Shown: piece by piece, positions 8,683 through 17,943 of the stretch | Layout: each line of letters opens with the position of its first letter | Position numbering within the stretch: the first letter of the stretch is position 1 | Assembly (NCBI GenBank): GCA_016125045.1 | Contig: WGML01000002.1 | Coordinates: 124,001-188,000 of the forward strand | DNA length: 64,000 nt | Reading direction: 5' to 3' | Source of the DNA: a bacterium | GTDB taxonomy: Bacteria; Pseudomonadota; Alphaproteobacteria; Caulobacterales; Hyphomonadaceae | Notes under the pieces: generated by a model | The model's input: the letters and a program-made list of their open reading frames with translations, nothing else | What the model was told of the DNA's origin: nothing | Database searches by the model: none | Translations under genes and position numbers: made by a program

Positions 8683-9168
8683 TCAGGTCGCGCCGCCGTC
8701 GTCCGATCCGATCGTCATTTCGCCGCTGAACGCATTGGCGATGAAACAGAGCTGGTGCGCGCGGTGATGAAGGGCGGCTTCGTCGGCGGCGCTCGGCGTC
8801 GCACCGTTCGCCGCGGGCGACCAGCGCACGCGCGGCCTCAGCCTCACCTTCGTCACGGCGACCCGGCCGTCATCGGTCTCTCCGAGGCTGCATTCGGCCG
8901 CATCGGTATAGGCGTCGACGACGAAGCCGTCCCGTCGCGCCAGGTCGAGAAAGAACAGCATGTGGCACATCGCAAGCGAAGCAACGAACATCTCCTCAGG
9001 GTCGACCGCGTCCGCACGTGAGAGCGGTGTTGGGACCACCGCAGGCGACGCCGAGCCCGCAAGCGCGATCCCGCCGTCGAAATGCACCGTGTGGGCCCGT
9101 GAATACCGACCGTCGCTGAACGCCTGATCGCCTCGCGCCCATTCGATCGAGGCGGTGTGGGTCGACAT
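8683..9168 (-). CDS. OsmC-family peroxide reductase-like protein
   Basis: A 161-residue OsmC/Ohr-fold protein. Both expected cysteines are present: one in SLAMCHMLFFL and the other in HQLCFIANAFSGEM. These families reduce organic or inorganic peroxides with thiol donors in the cytoplasm. ATG 9168 is preceded by CTGGAGGTATTC, an excellent ribosome binding site; longer frames run into non-coding sequence. It lies 84 bases before the GMC gene in the same direction. Sequence alone does not decide between OsmC and OsmC-like subgroups. Confidence 0.85.
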   Translation of the reverse strand: MSTHTASIEWARGDQAFSDGRYSRAHTVHFDGGIALAGSASPAVVPTPLSRADAVDPEEMFVASLAMCHMLFFLDLARRDGFVVDAYTDAAECSLGETDDGRVAVTKVRLRPRVRWSPAANGATPSAADEAALHHRAHQLCFIANAFSGEMTIGSDDGGAT

Positions 9169-9605
9169 GAATACCTCCAGCTTTCGCGATGCGTCGGGAT
9201 AGGACGCCCGCCCTCCCCATGAAAGGGGCGCAGCAATCGGTTTCGGGCCGAGGCGCCCGCTCATCGGGCGATCACGGCCGCTCGGCGCCTTCTGGACGGC
9301 GCTTCCCCAGTGTTTCGGACCTCTGCTCCGATCCGGCCTCGGTTGATCGTCGTAACGGACTTATCACTCTGTATCCTATCGTGCGTGCGTCAGGCGGGTT
9401 CTCATCATTCCGAGAGGATAAGGCATGTGCCGCTTCCGTTGGGTAAGTCTTTTCAGCCAGCCGCGACGGGCGAACCGGCCTTGAACGTTCGTCACAGTGG
9501 AGCCGCAGTGTAGGGGTTCGGCGGCGGGGGGGCGCATTGGCGCTCGGCCTGCATCATTTGAGGTCGAAGGCCGGGATTGCCCCGACGCCAGTTAAGGAGT
9601 TCGAC
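9169..9605. other. 437-base intergenic region between divergent genes
   Basis: This gap separates the OsmC gene (minus) from the RND adaptor (plus) and must hold their promoters. I found no credible small gene, long repeat or RNA hairpin in it, and no regulator gene nearby. AAGGAG at 9594-9599 is the adaptor's ribosome binding site. Confidence 0.5.
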
Positions 9606-10748
9606 ATGGGGTTCAGGTGGCAAGGGGCGATAGCGCCCTGCCTTGCGGCGACGTTGATGGCGGCCGCCGCGCTTGCGACGGGGCCCGCGGTCTTTGCGCA
9701 GCGTCCGGGGCAGGGTCCGATCGACGTCTTTGCGGCCGAGATCGTTGATCGCCCCTTCGTCATGCGCGTCGAGGCGCTCGGCAATCTTGAACCAAAGGAG
9801 CGCGTTGACCTGTCGGTGAACGCGGCAGACCGCATCACGCAGGTGTATTTCGAGGACGGCCAGCGCGTGAAGGCGGGTGCGACCCTGCTCACCATGGCGC
9901 GAGACGAAGAGCGCGCGCAGCTCGAAGCTCTGCTGGCCGACGAAGCGGAAGCGGTTCGCCAGCTTGCGCGCAACCAGCGCCTCGCGAAAGAGGGGGCCGT
10001 CTCCGCTTCCGAGCTCGAACGCTCCAACCGGAATGCGGATGCATCCGCTGCGCAGGTGAGGGCGCTTCAGGCCCGGCTGCGCGACCGCGTGCTGACCGCG
10101 CCCTTCAGTGGGGTGCTCGGCTTCCGGCGGGTGAGCCCCGGTGCGTTCGTTTCGCCCGGCCAGGTGGTCGCGACGCTCATCGACGACAGCTCCATGCGGC
10201 TCGAATTCTCCGTCCCTTCCGTTTTCATTTCCGATCTGAGGCCGGGCCTCGAAATCCTGGCGCGTTCAAGCGACCTCGGCGACCGCTCCTTCACCGGAAC
10301 CGTCACCAGCATCGACAACGCCATCGACCCCGTCACCCGGTCCGTGCGCGTGCGCGCAACCCTGCCGAACAAGGACGGGGTTCTGCGCGCCGGAATGTTC
10401 ATGACGGTCGACCTTCGCGCCCGACCGCGCAACTCGCTCGCGGTGCCGGAGGGCGCGATCATCGCCGAGGGACCCAACACCTTTGTATTCAGGATCGAGC
10501 CCTCCGAAGGCCCCTCGGTCGTCGCCAAGACGCAAGTCAAGCTCGGAACCCGCGACAAGGGTGTGATCGAGGTGCTCTCCGGCCTCAACCGCGGCGACAT
10601 GGTGGTGTCTGAAGGCGTCCTGAAACTTCGCCCGGGCGCTGCGGTTCGCGTTCGGGAAAGCGGCGACTTGTCGCCGCCTGTGCGCGGCGAACCACGCGTG
10701 GCCGCCAAGAGCGCGGCCGACGGAGCCGCCGCCGGCGTGAGGCGCTGA
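9606..10748 (+). CDS. RND efflux periplasmic adaptor (membrane fusion protein)
   Basis: A 380-residue adaptor with an N-terminal signal (cleavage likely after VFAQ, about residue 32). It shows the family order: lipoyl half (YFEDGQRVKAGATLLTM), alpha-hairpin (REERAQLEALLADEAEA region), second lipoyl half (LTAPFSGVLGFRRVSPGAF), beta-barrel and membrane-proximal domain. It bridges an inner-membrane RND pump to an outer-membrane channel. AAGGAGTTCGAC just before ATG 9606 fixes the start. The pump gene begins 5 bases after its stop, so they form an operon; no outer-membrane factor accompanies them. Confidence 0.92.
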   Translation: MGFRWQGAIAPCLAATLMAAAALATGPAVFAQRPGQGPIDVFAAEIVDRPFVMRVEALGNLEPKERVDLSVNAADRITQVYFEDGQRVKAGATLLTMARDEERAQLEALLADEAEAVRQLARNQRLAKEGAVSASELERSNRNADASAAQVRALQARLRDRVLTAPFSGVLGFRRVSPGAFVSPGQVVATLIDDSSMRLEFSVPSVFISDLRPGLEILARSSDLGDRSFTGTVTSIDNAIDPVTRSVRVRATLPNKDGVLRAGMFMTVDLRARPRNSLAVPEGAIIAEGPNTFVFRIEPSEGPSVVAKTQVKLGTRDKGVIEVLSGLNRGDMVVSEGVLKLRPGAAVRVRESGDLSPPVRGEPRVAAKSAADGAAAGVRR

Positions 10749-10752
10749 CCCC

Positions 10753-13700
10753 ATGTGGCTCTCGGACATCTCCATCAAGCGACCGGTGTTCGCATCGGTG
10801 CTCGGCCTCCTGCTCGTCGCGCTCGGGATCGCGTCCTTTTCCCGCCTCGCTCTGCGGGAGTATCCGGACATCGACCCGCCGATTGTCTCGATCTCAACAT
10901 CCTACGCGGGCGCATCGGCGAATGTCGTCGAAGCCCGCATCACCGAGGTGCTGGAGGACCAGATCGCGGGCCTTGAGGGCATGCGCTATGTCAGCTCCAC
11001 CTCGCAGGACGGACAGTCGCGCATCTCCATCGAGTTCGACATCAGCCGCGATCTCGACGCCGCCGCGAACGATGTGCGGGACCGGGTCGCCCGCGCCAGC
11101 CGCCAGCTTCCGATCGAGGCCGACCCGCCACAGGTGGAGAAGGCCGACGCCGACGCGGAAGTCATCATGTGGATCAACCTGTCCCATGACAGCCTCCCGC
11201 CGCTCGAATTGACCGACTATGCGGAACGCTATCTGATCGACCGGTTCGCCGCGATCGACGGCGTCGCGCGCGTGCAGGTCGGCGGGCAGCAGAGCTACGC
11301 AATGCGCGTGTGGCTTGATCGCCGGGCGATCGCCGCGCGCGGGCTCACCGTCGGCGACATCGAGCGCGCCCTGCGGTCCGAAAACGTCGAGTCCCCGGCC
11401 GGCAGCCTCACGTCGGAGGATCTTGACTTCACCGTTCGGATCGACCGGCCGTTCCGCACGCCGGAAGACTTTGCGGGGCTCGTCATCGTCTCGGCGGCGG
11501 AAGGCAATCTCGTGCGCCTCGGCGATCTCGCCCGGGTCGAACTCGCGTCGGTCGAGGACCGGAGCATCTTCCGCGGCAACGGCCAGCCCATGATCGGGCT
11601 CGGAATCGTCAAGCAGTCGACCGCGAACGTGGTCGAGGTGGCGGCGAGCGCCCGGGCGCTGATCACGGAATTGAACGAGACCATGCCGGACGGATTGCGG
11701 CTCGACGTCAATTTCGACGGATCGATCTTCGTCGACGCGTCGATCCGGGAGGTGTTCATCACGCTCGGCATCGCGGTCGTTCTTGTGGTTCTCGTGATCT
11801 ATCTCTTCCTTGGAAGCTGGCGCGCGACGATCATTCCCGCCGTCACGGTGCCGATCTCGCTCATCGCGACCTTCACCGTGCTGTTCGCGCTCGGGCTTTC
11901 GATCAATCTGCTCACTCTGCTCGCCCTTGTCCTCGCGATCGGCATCGTGGTCGATGATTCCATCGTTGTGCTGGAAAACACCCATCGCCGGATCGAGGAG
12001 CAGCATGAGACGCCGCTGGTGGCGGCCTATCGCGGCGCGCGTCAGGTGGGGTTCGCGGTTGTTGCGACGACCATGGTGCTGATCGCCGTGTTCGTGCCGA
12101 TCACCTTCATGGAGGGCGCGGTCGGACGCCTGTTCACCGAATTTGCGATCACCATCGCGGCGGCGGTGGGTTTCTCGATGATCGTCGCCCTGTCGCTCTC
12201 GCCGATGATGTCGTCCAAACTCCTGCGGCCGCACGGCGTGGGCGCAAAGCCGGGCGGCTTCTCGGAGCGCATCGACCGGATGTTCGCCATCCTGCGGGCC
12301 GGCTATGGCCGCGTGTTCGACGCCACCGTCAAACGGCCGATCGCGATCGCGGCGGCCTTCCTCGCGGTTGTCGCCGGGTCCTTCCTGCTGCTGCGCGCGG
12401 TGCCCGCTGAATTCGTTCCGGATGAGGACCGCGGCAGCTTCTTCATGCAGATCGTCGGCCCAGAGGGGGCGTCGTTCGAATACATGCTGCCGTATCTGGA
12501 GGAAGTGGAGCGTCGGCTGACGCCCTACCTTGAGAGCGGCGAACTGGAACGTGTCTCGATCCGCGCTCCATCCTTCGGAGGCGGCTTCAACTCGGGCGCG
12601 GTGATCGTCCTAATGGCCGATTGGGGCCAGCGCCGGGACGGTTTCACCATCATCAACGAGATCAATCGCAGTCTTGCGGACCTGCCGGGCGTCCGCGCGT
12701 TCGGCGCGATGCGCTCCAGCCTCGGCGGCGGTCGGGGACCGGGCGGCGGCAAACCGATCCAGTTCGTCATCGGCGGGCCATCCTATGAGACGCTGGTCGA
12801 GTGGCGCGACACCTTCCTCACCGCGATCGCCGAGGACAATCCCGGCATTTCCAACATCGACTGGGACTACAAGGAGACCCAGCAGCAATACCGCGTGAAG
12901 GTCGACTATGACCGCGCGGCCGATATGGGCGTGACCGTCCAGGAGATCGGCGCGACCCTACAGACCATGCAGGGGTCGCGGCGGGTCGGCACCTTCGTTC
13001 GCGATGGCGAGGAATATGATCTCATCCTTGAGGGCGAGCGGGCGGACCAGTCGACGCCGACGGACGTGATGAGCCAGTTCGTGCGGTCCCAGCGCTCGCG
13101 CGAGCTCATCCCCCTCTCCAACCTGATCTCCGTCGAACCGACCGCGGACAGCCGCCGCCTCAATCGCTACAACCGCGTCCGGGCGATCACCATCGACGCC
13201 ACACTCGAGCCCGGCGTCTCCATTGGCGTCGCGCTCGACCGCATGGAGCAGATCGCGCGCCGCGTCCTGCCGGATCAGGCGGTGATCGACTACAAGGGGG
13301 CGTCGCTCGAATACAAACGGTCCTCCTCGTCGATGGGGTTCGTGTTCGCCTTCGGTGTGATCGTCGTCTTCCTCGTGCTCGCGGCGCAGTTTGAAAGCTG
13401 GATCCACCCCATCGTGATCATGCTGTGCGTGCCGGCGACCGTCGGGGGCGGACTGCTCAGTCTCTGGCTGACCGGAAACACCATCAATATCTACAGCCAG
13501 ATCGGCCTGATCATGCTCGTGGGGCTCGCCGCGAAGAACGGCATCCTGATCGTCGAGTTCGCAAACCAGCTGCGAGACCAGGGTCGATCGTTTGACGCCG
13601 CGCTGCGTGAAGCGGCGCTCACGCGGTTCCGGCCGATCCTCATGACCAGCCTGACGGCGCTTGCGGGTGCACTGCCCCTGATCTTCGCACATGGCGCGGG

Positions 13701-13887
13701 GTCCGAGACACGATCGGTGATCGGCATTGTCATTTTCGCCGGCGTCGTTTCGGCGGCGATCGTCACGCTGATCATCGTCCCGGCCGCCTACGCACTGCTC
13801 GCCCGCGGAACCGGGTCGCCGCTCGCGACGGAGCGGCGGCTCGAAGAGGAGGCGGCCTCTCAGCCTCCGATGGCGCCAGCCGAATAG
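10753..13887 (+). CDS. RND multidrug efflux pump, inner-membrane permease (HAE1 type)
   Basis: A 1044-residue proton-driven pump of normal AcrB-like length. The N-terminus MWLSDISIKRPVFA is the classic first helix of the family. The two periplasmic loops and twelve membrane spans are intact; helix 4 carries GIVVDDSIVVLENTHRRIEE with the paired Asp residues of the proton relay. The DN/DC docking regions (such as QTMQGSRRVGTFVRDGEEYD) are present. It is coupled to the adaptor gene upstream. Substrates cannot be deduced; the lack of a local TolC-type gene means it must use one encoded elsewhere, possibly the channel at 52.9 kb. Confidence 0.93.
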   Translation: MWLSDISIKRPVFASVLGLLLVALGIASFSRLALREYPDIDPPIVSISTSYAGASANVVEARITEVLEDQIAGLEGMRYVSSTSQDGQSRISIEFDISRDLDAAANDVRDRVARASRQLPIEADPPQVEKADADAEVIMWINLSHDSLPPLELTDYAERYLIDRFAAIDGVARVQVGGQQSYAMRVWLDRRAIAARGLTVGDIERALRSENVESPAGSLTSEDLDFTVRIDRPFRTPEDFAGLVIVSAAEGNLVRLGDLARVELASVEDRSIFRGNGQPMIGLGIVKQSTANVVEVAASARALITELNETMPDGLRLDVNFDGSIFVDASIREVFITLGIAVVLVVLVIYLFLGSWRATIIPAVTVPISLIATFTVLFALGLSINLLTLLALVLAIGIVVDDSIVVLENTHRRIEEQHETPLVAAYRGARQVGFAVVATTMVLIAVFVPITFMEGAVGRLFTEFAITIAAAVGFSMIVALSLSPMMSSKLLRPHGVGAKPGGFSERIDRMFAILRAGYGRVFDATVKRPIAIAAAFLAVVAGSFLLLRAVPAEFVPDEDRGSFFMQIVGPEGASFEYMLPYLEEVERRLTPYLESGELERVSIRAPSFGGGFNSGAVIVLMADWGQRRDGFTIINEINRSLADLPGVRAFGAMRSSLGGGRGPGGGKPIQFVIGGPSYETLVEWRDTFLTAIAEDNPGISNIDWDYKETQQQYRVKVDYDRAADMGVTVQEIGATLQTMQGSRRVGTFVRDGEEYDLILEGERADQSTPTDVMSQFVRSQRSRELIPLSNLISVEPTADSRRLNRYNRVRAITIDATLEPGVSIGVALDRMEQIARRVLPDQAVIDYKGASLEYKRSSSSMGFVFAFGVIVVFLVLAAQFESWIHPIVIMLCVPATVGGGLLSLWLTGNTINIYSQIGLIMLVGLAAKNGILIVEFANQLRDQGRSFDAALREAALTRFRPILMTSLTALAGALPLIFAHGAGSETRSVIGIVIFAGVVSAAIVTLIIVPAAYALLARGTGSPLATERRLEEEAASQPPMAPAE

Positions 13888-14044
13888 CGCCGCCGCTTTT
13901 TTGTGCAGAATCCTTCCACCTGTGTCGAAGCGGGCATTGCGCTTGCACGGCTTGCGGTTGCATTAGGCAAATATGCGGGCCGACGATGACCGATTCCCGT
14001 GAATCGGTCGGCGTCGGACAGGACATGCGGCGGGATTCTCGCAG

Positions 14045-14779
14045 ATGACATATTGCGTCGGTCTGAGGCTGCGCGCCGGCCTCGTGATGCTGTCGGATAC
14101 GCGCACGAACGCCGGCGTCGACAACATTGCGCGCTTCAAGAAGATGCAGGTGTTCGAGGATGCGGGCGAACGCTCGATCTGCATTCTCGCGGCGGGAAAC
14201 CTCTCCGTCACCCAGAGCGTCATCGCCCAGCTTGAAGCCGATATCGACCATGTTCGCGCGGGCGGCAGGGGCGAGTGCATCCTCACCACCGAAACGATCT
14301 ACTCGGCGGCGCTGCTCGCGGGCCAAGTGATGCGCGACATCCAGCAGCGCGACAGCTCCAGCATCATGGCGCAGGGCGCGGCCGCGGATGCGACCCTGCT
14401 CTTCGGCGGACAACGGCGTGGCGGTGAGCTGCGCCTGTTCCAGATCTACTCGGCCGGCAATTTCATCGAGGCGGGCGACGACACCCCCTACCTGCAGATC
14501 GGCGAGCACAAATACGGCAAGCCCATTCTCGACCGTGTCATCCGCCCGGAGACGACGATCGAGGAGGCGATTAAGGCGGTGCTCGTGTCCATGGACTCGA
14601 CCTTGCGATCGAACCTGTCGGTCGGGATGCCGCTTGATCTCTGCGTCATTCGCGGTGGCGAACTCAGTCACAAGGAGCTGCGGATCGAGGCGGATCACCC
14701 GGAATTCCGCCAGATCTCCGACAGCTGGGCGGCCTCGCTCCGGCAGGCGTTCAACAACCTTCCCAATATCAAGATCTGA
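14045..14779 (+). CDS. Anbu, proteasome-related Ntn peptidase
   Basis: A 244-residue protein matching the Anbu (ancestral beta subunit) family. It starts MTYCVGLRLRAGLVMLSDTRTNAGVDN: removal of Met exposes Thr1, with Asp17 and Lys31/32 at the places used in proteasome-type active sites. There is no propeptide, as is usual for Anbu. Structures of other Anbu proteins show open lock-washer rings; the substrate is unknown. In many proteobacteria anbu sits with alpha-E, ATP-grasp and transglutaminase-like genes; here it is alone, 157 bases after the RND pump and facing a methyltransferase. Confidence 0.9.
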   Translation: MTYCVGLRLRAGLVMLSDTRTNAGVDNIARFKKMQVFEDAGERSICILAAGNLSVTQSVIAQLEADIDHVRAGGRGECILTTETIYSAALLAGQVMRDIQQRDSSSIMAQGAAADATLLFGGQRRGGELRLFQIYSAGNFIEAGDDTPYLQIGEHKYGKPILDRVIRPETTIEEAIKAVLVSMDSTLRSNLSVGMPLDLCVIRGGELSHKELRIEADHPEFRQISDSWAASLRQAFNNLPNIKI

Positions 14780-14829
14780 CCTGGTCGCCGCGCCGCAGGC
14801 GTTGCGACGCGAGGGACATGGCCGTGGCC

Positions 14830-15618
14830 CTAACTGTCCGCGACCCGCCGGAGCATTTCGCGCGGCAGATGCTTCGTCTTGCGCGCGACCAGGGCGAAGT
14901 AGAACAACGGCTCCCCGTCGAGCGACAGCCGGTGCCGGTAGCGTTCAAGGTGATGCAGTTCGAGATGTTCGGAGAAAATGAGCTTGCGGATATAGCGTGA
15001 GAAGCCCGAGCGATCCGAGGAATCAAGGAACGTCTCCTTGATGTTGAAGGCCGCCCATCCGCCGACCTTCACCAGACGCAGCGCCTCGAAGAACGCCGCA
15101 GGTGGAATGTCGCCGAAGCCAAGCGCCGCCACCGAGGTGAGGCAGTTGAACGACCATCCCTCCAGCCGGGACCGTTCTTCGTCCCTGAGAGCCGTGAAAT
15201 CCGCGACGTGATAATCGTCATAGACACCCGGCCGGTCCCGAAGCGCGGCCGCTCGCGCCTCCTCGATGATGTCCGCACCGACGATCCGGGACGCGCCATA
15301 ACCCTTCATCACCTCGCCCATGGCGCCATTGCCGGCGCCGAGATCGAGCACGCGCATCTCCTCGATCGACTCACCGGAGGCCGTCACGGCGGCGTTCAGC
15401 ACTTCTCCGACCTTCTCCGGGGAGCAGCACTTCAGGCGGTCGTAGAAGACTTGTTCGTAGAGGCCGGGGCGGGCGTAAATCTTGTCATAGTCGTGGAAGC
15501 GGAAGCGCTGTTCCTCGCCGCCCTCGGTCACGTAGAAGTAAGCTTCGCTCTGGCTCAGATCCTGTGCGTCGACAGGCGGAAACTTGATTCGATGCGTGTG
15601 TGTCTGGATCATGATCAT
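14830..15618 (-). CDS. SAM-dependent methyltransferase
   Basis: A class I (Rossmann) methyltransferase of about 262 residues. Motif I is RVLDLGAGNGAMGEV (residues 89-103), followed by the acidic residue at the end of strand 2 (VGADIIEEA) and a later strand with GGWAAFNIKETF. The substrate is not identifiable. The start is uncertain: ATG 15618 and ATG 15612 have weak ribosome sites, while an in-frame TTG at 15648 has GGGAG too close to it. It is the only gene between two opposite or terminated units, with a terminator separating it from the gene upstream. Confidence 0.8.
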   Translation of the reverse strand: MIMIQTHTHRIKFPPVDAQDLSQSEAYFYVTEGGEEQRFRFHDYDKIYARPGLYEQVFYDRLKCCSPEKVGEVLNAAVTASGESIEEMRVLDLGAGNGAMGEVMKGYGASRIVGADIIEEARAAALRDRPGVYDDYHVADFTALRDEERSRLEGWSFNCLTSVAALGFGDIPPAAFFEALRLVKVGGWAAFNIKETFLDSSDRSGFSRYIRKLIFSEHLELHHLERYRHRLSLDGEPLFYFALVARKTKHLPREMLRRVADS

Positions 15619-15777
15619 GCGCACGGCGCCCGCGAGGCTCCGCGACAATTCTCCCTTCTTTCTGAGTACAGCACGGTTATTGCAGACTTGGGTGGAGGCT
15701 GCAAATCCATGGTGTGAGCGGGCGGCGATATTCGCCCGCGCGGCGAAGGGGCGGCGCCGTCACCGGCCAATTTTTCC

Positions 15778-15814
15778 ATGAAAACAATCGCCCCGACCGC
15801 GAGGCCGGGGCGAT
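15778..15814 (-). terminator. Intrinsic terminator downstream of the copper-monooxygenase-like gene
   Basis: ATCGCCCCG at 15787-15795 pairs perfectly with CGGGGCGAT at 15806-15814. Read on the minus strand the stem is followed by TGTTTTC. It lies 28 bases after the stop of the minus-strand gene at 15842 and fits an intrinsic terminator. Confidence 0.7.
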
Positions 15815-15841
15815 GACGATTTCGTCAGTCTGAGATTGTGA

Positions 15842-17836
15842 TCAGGGCTGGCCCGACGCCGAGCCGCCGGAGCCGCGACGGCGCTGGTTCATGCCCTGCA
15901 TGAACTGCATCGCCCGCTCGAGTTCCGGAACGTCGATCCCCCCGTCGGCGTTCGAGTCAACGCGCTCGAAATTGGCCTTCAGCATCTCACCCATGCGACC
16001 GCGAAGCTCGGCAACCTCGATCTTGTCATTGAGGTTGTCGTCCATCATGCCGTGCATCCGGTACTTGTTCGTGCGGGCGGCGTGATCGACGGGGGTCTCG
16101 ACCGTCTCGTCCGTCCAGCGGTAGCGCAGCGAGGTGAACAGCATCTCCTCGAACGACTGGTCGCCCCAGGTGATTTCCTTCGAAGGATCGGGGTTGGCCG
16201 GGTTCCGCGCCGAGTTGTCATACAGATAGGTCGCAACCAGCTTGGACCCGGCCGGGACCAGGACCGGTGTGTCGAACTCGTAGGCGCGCTGCCAGTTGAA
16301 ATCATAACGCGGCAGGTTGACCAGCAGCTCCCGCGTTCCGTCCGGCTTGATCAGTTCGAGCTTCGACGCTTGCCCGCGATAGTGGGCGTGCGGGAAGGCC
16401 GAGTAGAGCAGGGCGTCGTTGGGGAAATAGTTATAGGCGATTTCCTTGTGCGCCTCGGTGTTCGCGGGGAGCTTGATGGTCGTGTCGATGACCACCGAAC
16501 CGCGCATGATCATTTCCGGCTTTTCGCCCTCGGGGTAGAAATAGAGCGCGATCTTGGACTGATCGACCGCCTCCTTCCCGAACGGCGTATAGTGCATCTG
16601 GAAGCCTATCGCGCCGCCGGCCGGAACCCAGGTTCCGACCTTCTCCGGCATGACCGAGGATTCCGCGCCGACCGCGTATCCGCCGACGGACGATCCCCAC
16701 ATCGACTCAGGCGCCGTCCCCCCCGGCGGCGGGTTTTCGATATAGCCGGTGAGGATGTGGTGCACGCCCTGGCGTTCGCCGGCCTTCACCGTGGACGCCC
16801 TGAGCCAGCGGCCTTCCTTCAGCGGATAAAGCGCGTAGGGACGCTGATAGTCGACAACGCCGGAGGCCGGGATCGTGTATTCCGGGATGTCGATTACGAC
16901 GTCCGGCTCTCCGAGCGGCCATTCAGGCGCGACATGACGAACGAGCGCCAGGGGGTCGGCGCCTTCGCCGCGCGGCGCCCCGGCCTCGATCCAGTGCACG
17001 AGCGTGCGGGCTTCCTCGGGCGTCAGGCTCTTGTCGTCGTGGAAGGAGCCAACCGTGGGGTCCGCGTGCCAGGGCGGCATCCGGTCGGTGCGGATCGCTT
17101 CCCGCATCATCGGCGCAAAGCCCTTCACCACCTCATAGCTCGACATCGCGAACGGGCCGATGCCTCCCTCCTGATGGCAGGCGACGCACTTGGCTTCGAG
17201 AATGGGGGCCACCTCGGTCTCATAGGAGATGTTGGCGAACTCGGCGGCGCGTTCGCGCTCCGGGAAGCTGATGGCGGGTCCGGCGGTCGCAACCGACGCG
17301 ACAGCCACCGCTTCGCCCGCGGACATCTGCGTCAAAGCGGCTTCGAGATAGCCCTTCGCCGGTTTGGCGGCTGCGGCGGCGTCGACGGGGCCGCGATAGA
17401 CGACTTTCCAGGTCTTCGGGTCGATCACCATCGCTTCGCCCGCGGTGGTGAACCCGAGATGCTCGCCGACGAACTGAAGGTCGTCGTCCAGCACGGGCAA
17501 CGTGAAGCCCTGCGCCTGAGCTTCGGCGACGATCGCCGCCCGGTCGTCCGACAGGCTTGAGTTAAGGAGGAAGAATTCCACGCCCGGGAAGGCCGCCTTC
17601 ATCTCTGCGGCCTTGGCGGCGGCGGCGCGCGAGGTCTCGTCGCCATTCACCTGTGCGACCAGGACCACCGCCTTGGCGTCCTTGAGCCGATACAGCTCGT
17701 GCGCGACGCCGGCATTGTCGACGAGGAGGAAGTTGTCAGCCGCGGCGAGCTTGCCCGCGCTGTTTTCGACCGAACACCCTGCGGTGAAGGCCAGGGCGAG
17801 GCCTATCGCGGATGCAGCAAGCAGACGAACGGACAT
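15842..17836 (-). CDS. Thioredoxin-like / cytochrome c / copper type II monooxygenase-like / EF-hand lipoprotein
   Basis: A 664-residue multidomain protein with lipobox FTAGC (Cys21). Residues about 35-170 form a thioredoxin-fold (redoxin-like) domain without a CxxC pair. CVACH at 217-221 is a haem c site, with a Met-rich region (MMREAIRTDRMPPWH) after it. Residues about 320-575 resemble the peptidylglycine monooxygenase/dopamine hydroxylase fold: HH at 359-360, His415, the HAH pair 483/485 and Met565 occupy the order of CuH and CuM ligands. Two EF-hand loops close the protein (about 599-610 and 627-639). Similar redoxin-cytochrome-monooxygenase fusions are known as uncharacterised proteins. 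It is monocistronic with its own terminator. The reaction is inferred, not shown. Confidence 0.75.
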   Translation of the reverse strand: MSVRLLAASAIGLALAFTAGCSVENSAGKLAAADNFLLVDNAGVAHELYRLKDAKAVVLVAQVNGDETSRAAAAKAAEMKAAFPGVEFFLLNSSLSDDRAAIVAEAQAQGFTLPVLDDDLQFVGEHLGFTTAGEAMVIDPKTWKVVYRGPVDAAAAAKPAKGYLEAALTQMSAGEAVAVASVATAGPAISFPERERAAEFANISYETEVAPILEAKCVACHQEGGIGPFAMSSYEVVKGFAPMMREAIRTDRMPPWHADPTVGSFHDDKSLTPEEARTLVHWIEAGAPRGEGADPLALVRHVAPEWPLGEPDVVIDIPEYTIPASGVVDYQRPYALYPLKEGRWLRASTVKAGERQGVHHILTGYIENPPPGGTAPESMWGSSVGGYAVGAESSVMPEKVGTWVPAGGAIGFQMHYTPFGKEAVDQSKIALYFYPEGEKPEMIMRGSVVIDTTIKLPANTEAHKEIAYNYFPNDALLYSAFPHAHYRGQASKLELIKPDGTRELLVNLPRYDFNWQRAYEFDTPVLVPAGSKLVATYLYDNSARNPANPDPSKEITWGDQSFEEMLFTSLRYRWTDETVETPVDHAARTNKYRMHGMMDDNLNDKIEVAELRGRMGEMLKANFERVDSNADGGIDVPELERAMQFMQGMNQRRRGSGGSASGQP

Positions 17837-17943
17837 GGTTTCAGCTCCCCTCGAATTTGATCCAGATCAAGAACACTAACCACGATCATGCGTGAATCCG
17901 TCGCATCTCGGCGCCCCCGACCCACTTTATCACGAAATTGTGA

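Noticed and set aside
10894-12234. 446-codon minus-strand frame opposite the RND pump
   Set aside because: His/Asp/Arg-rich shadow of the pump's codon pattern, no family, no ribosome site.
13872-13902. Possible terminator after the first RND pump (GGCGC...GCGCC then T6)
   Set aside because: The stem is only five bases and the T-run starts five bases after it; not a convincing intrinsic terminator.
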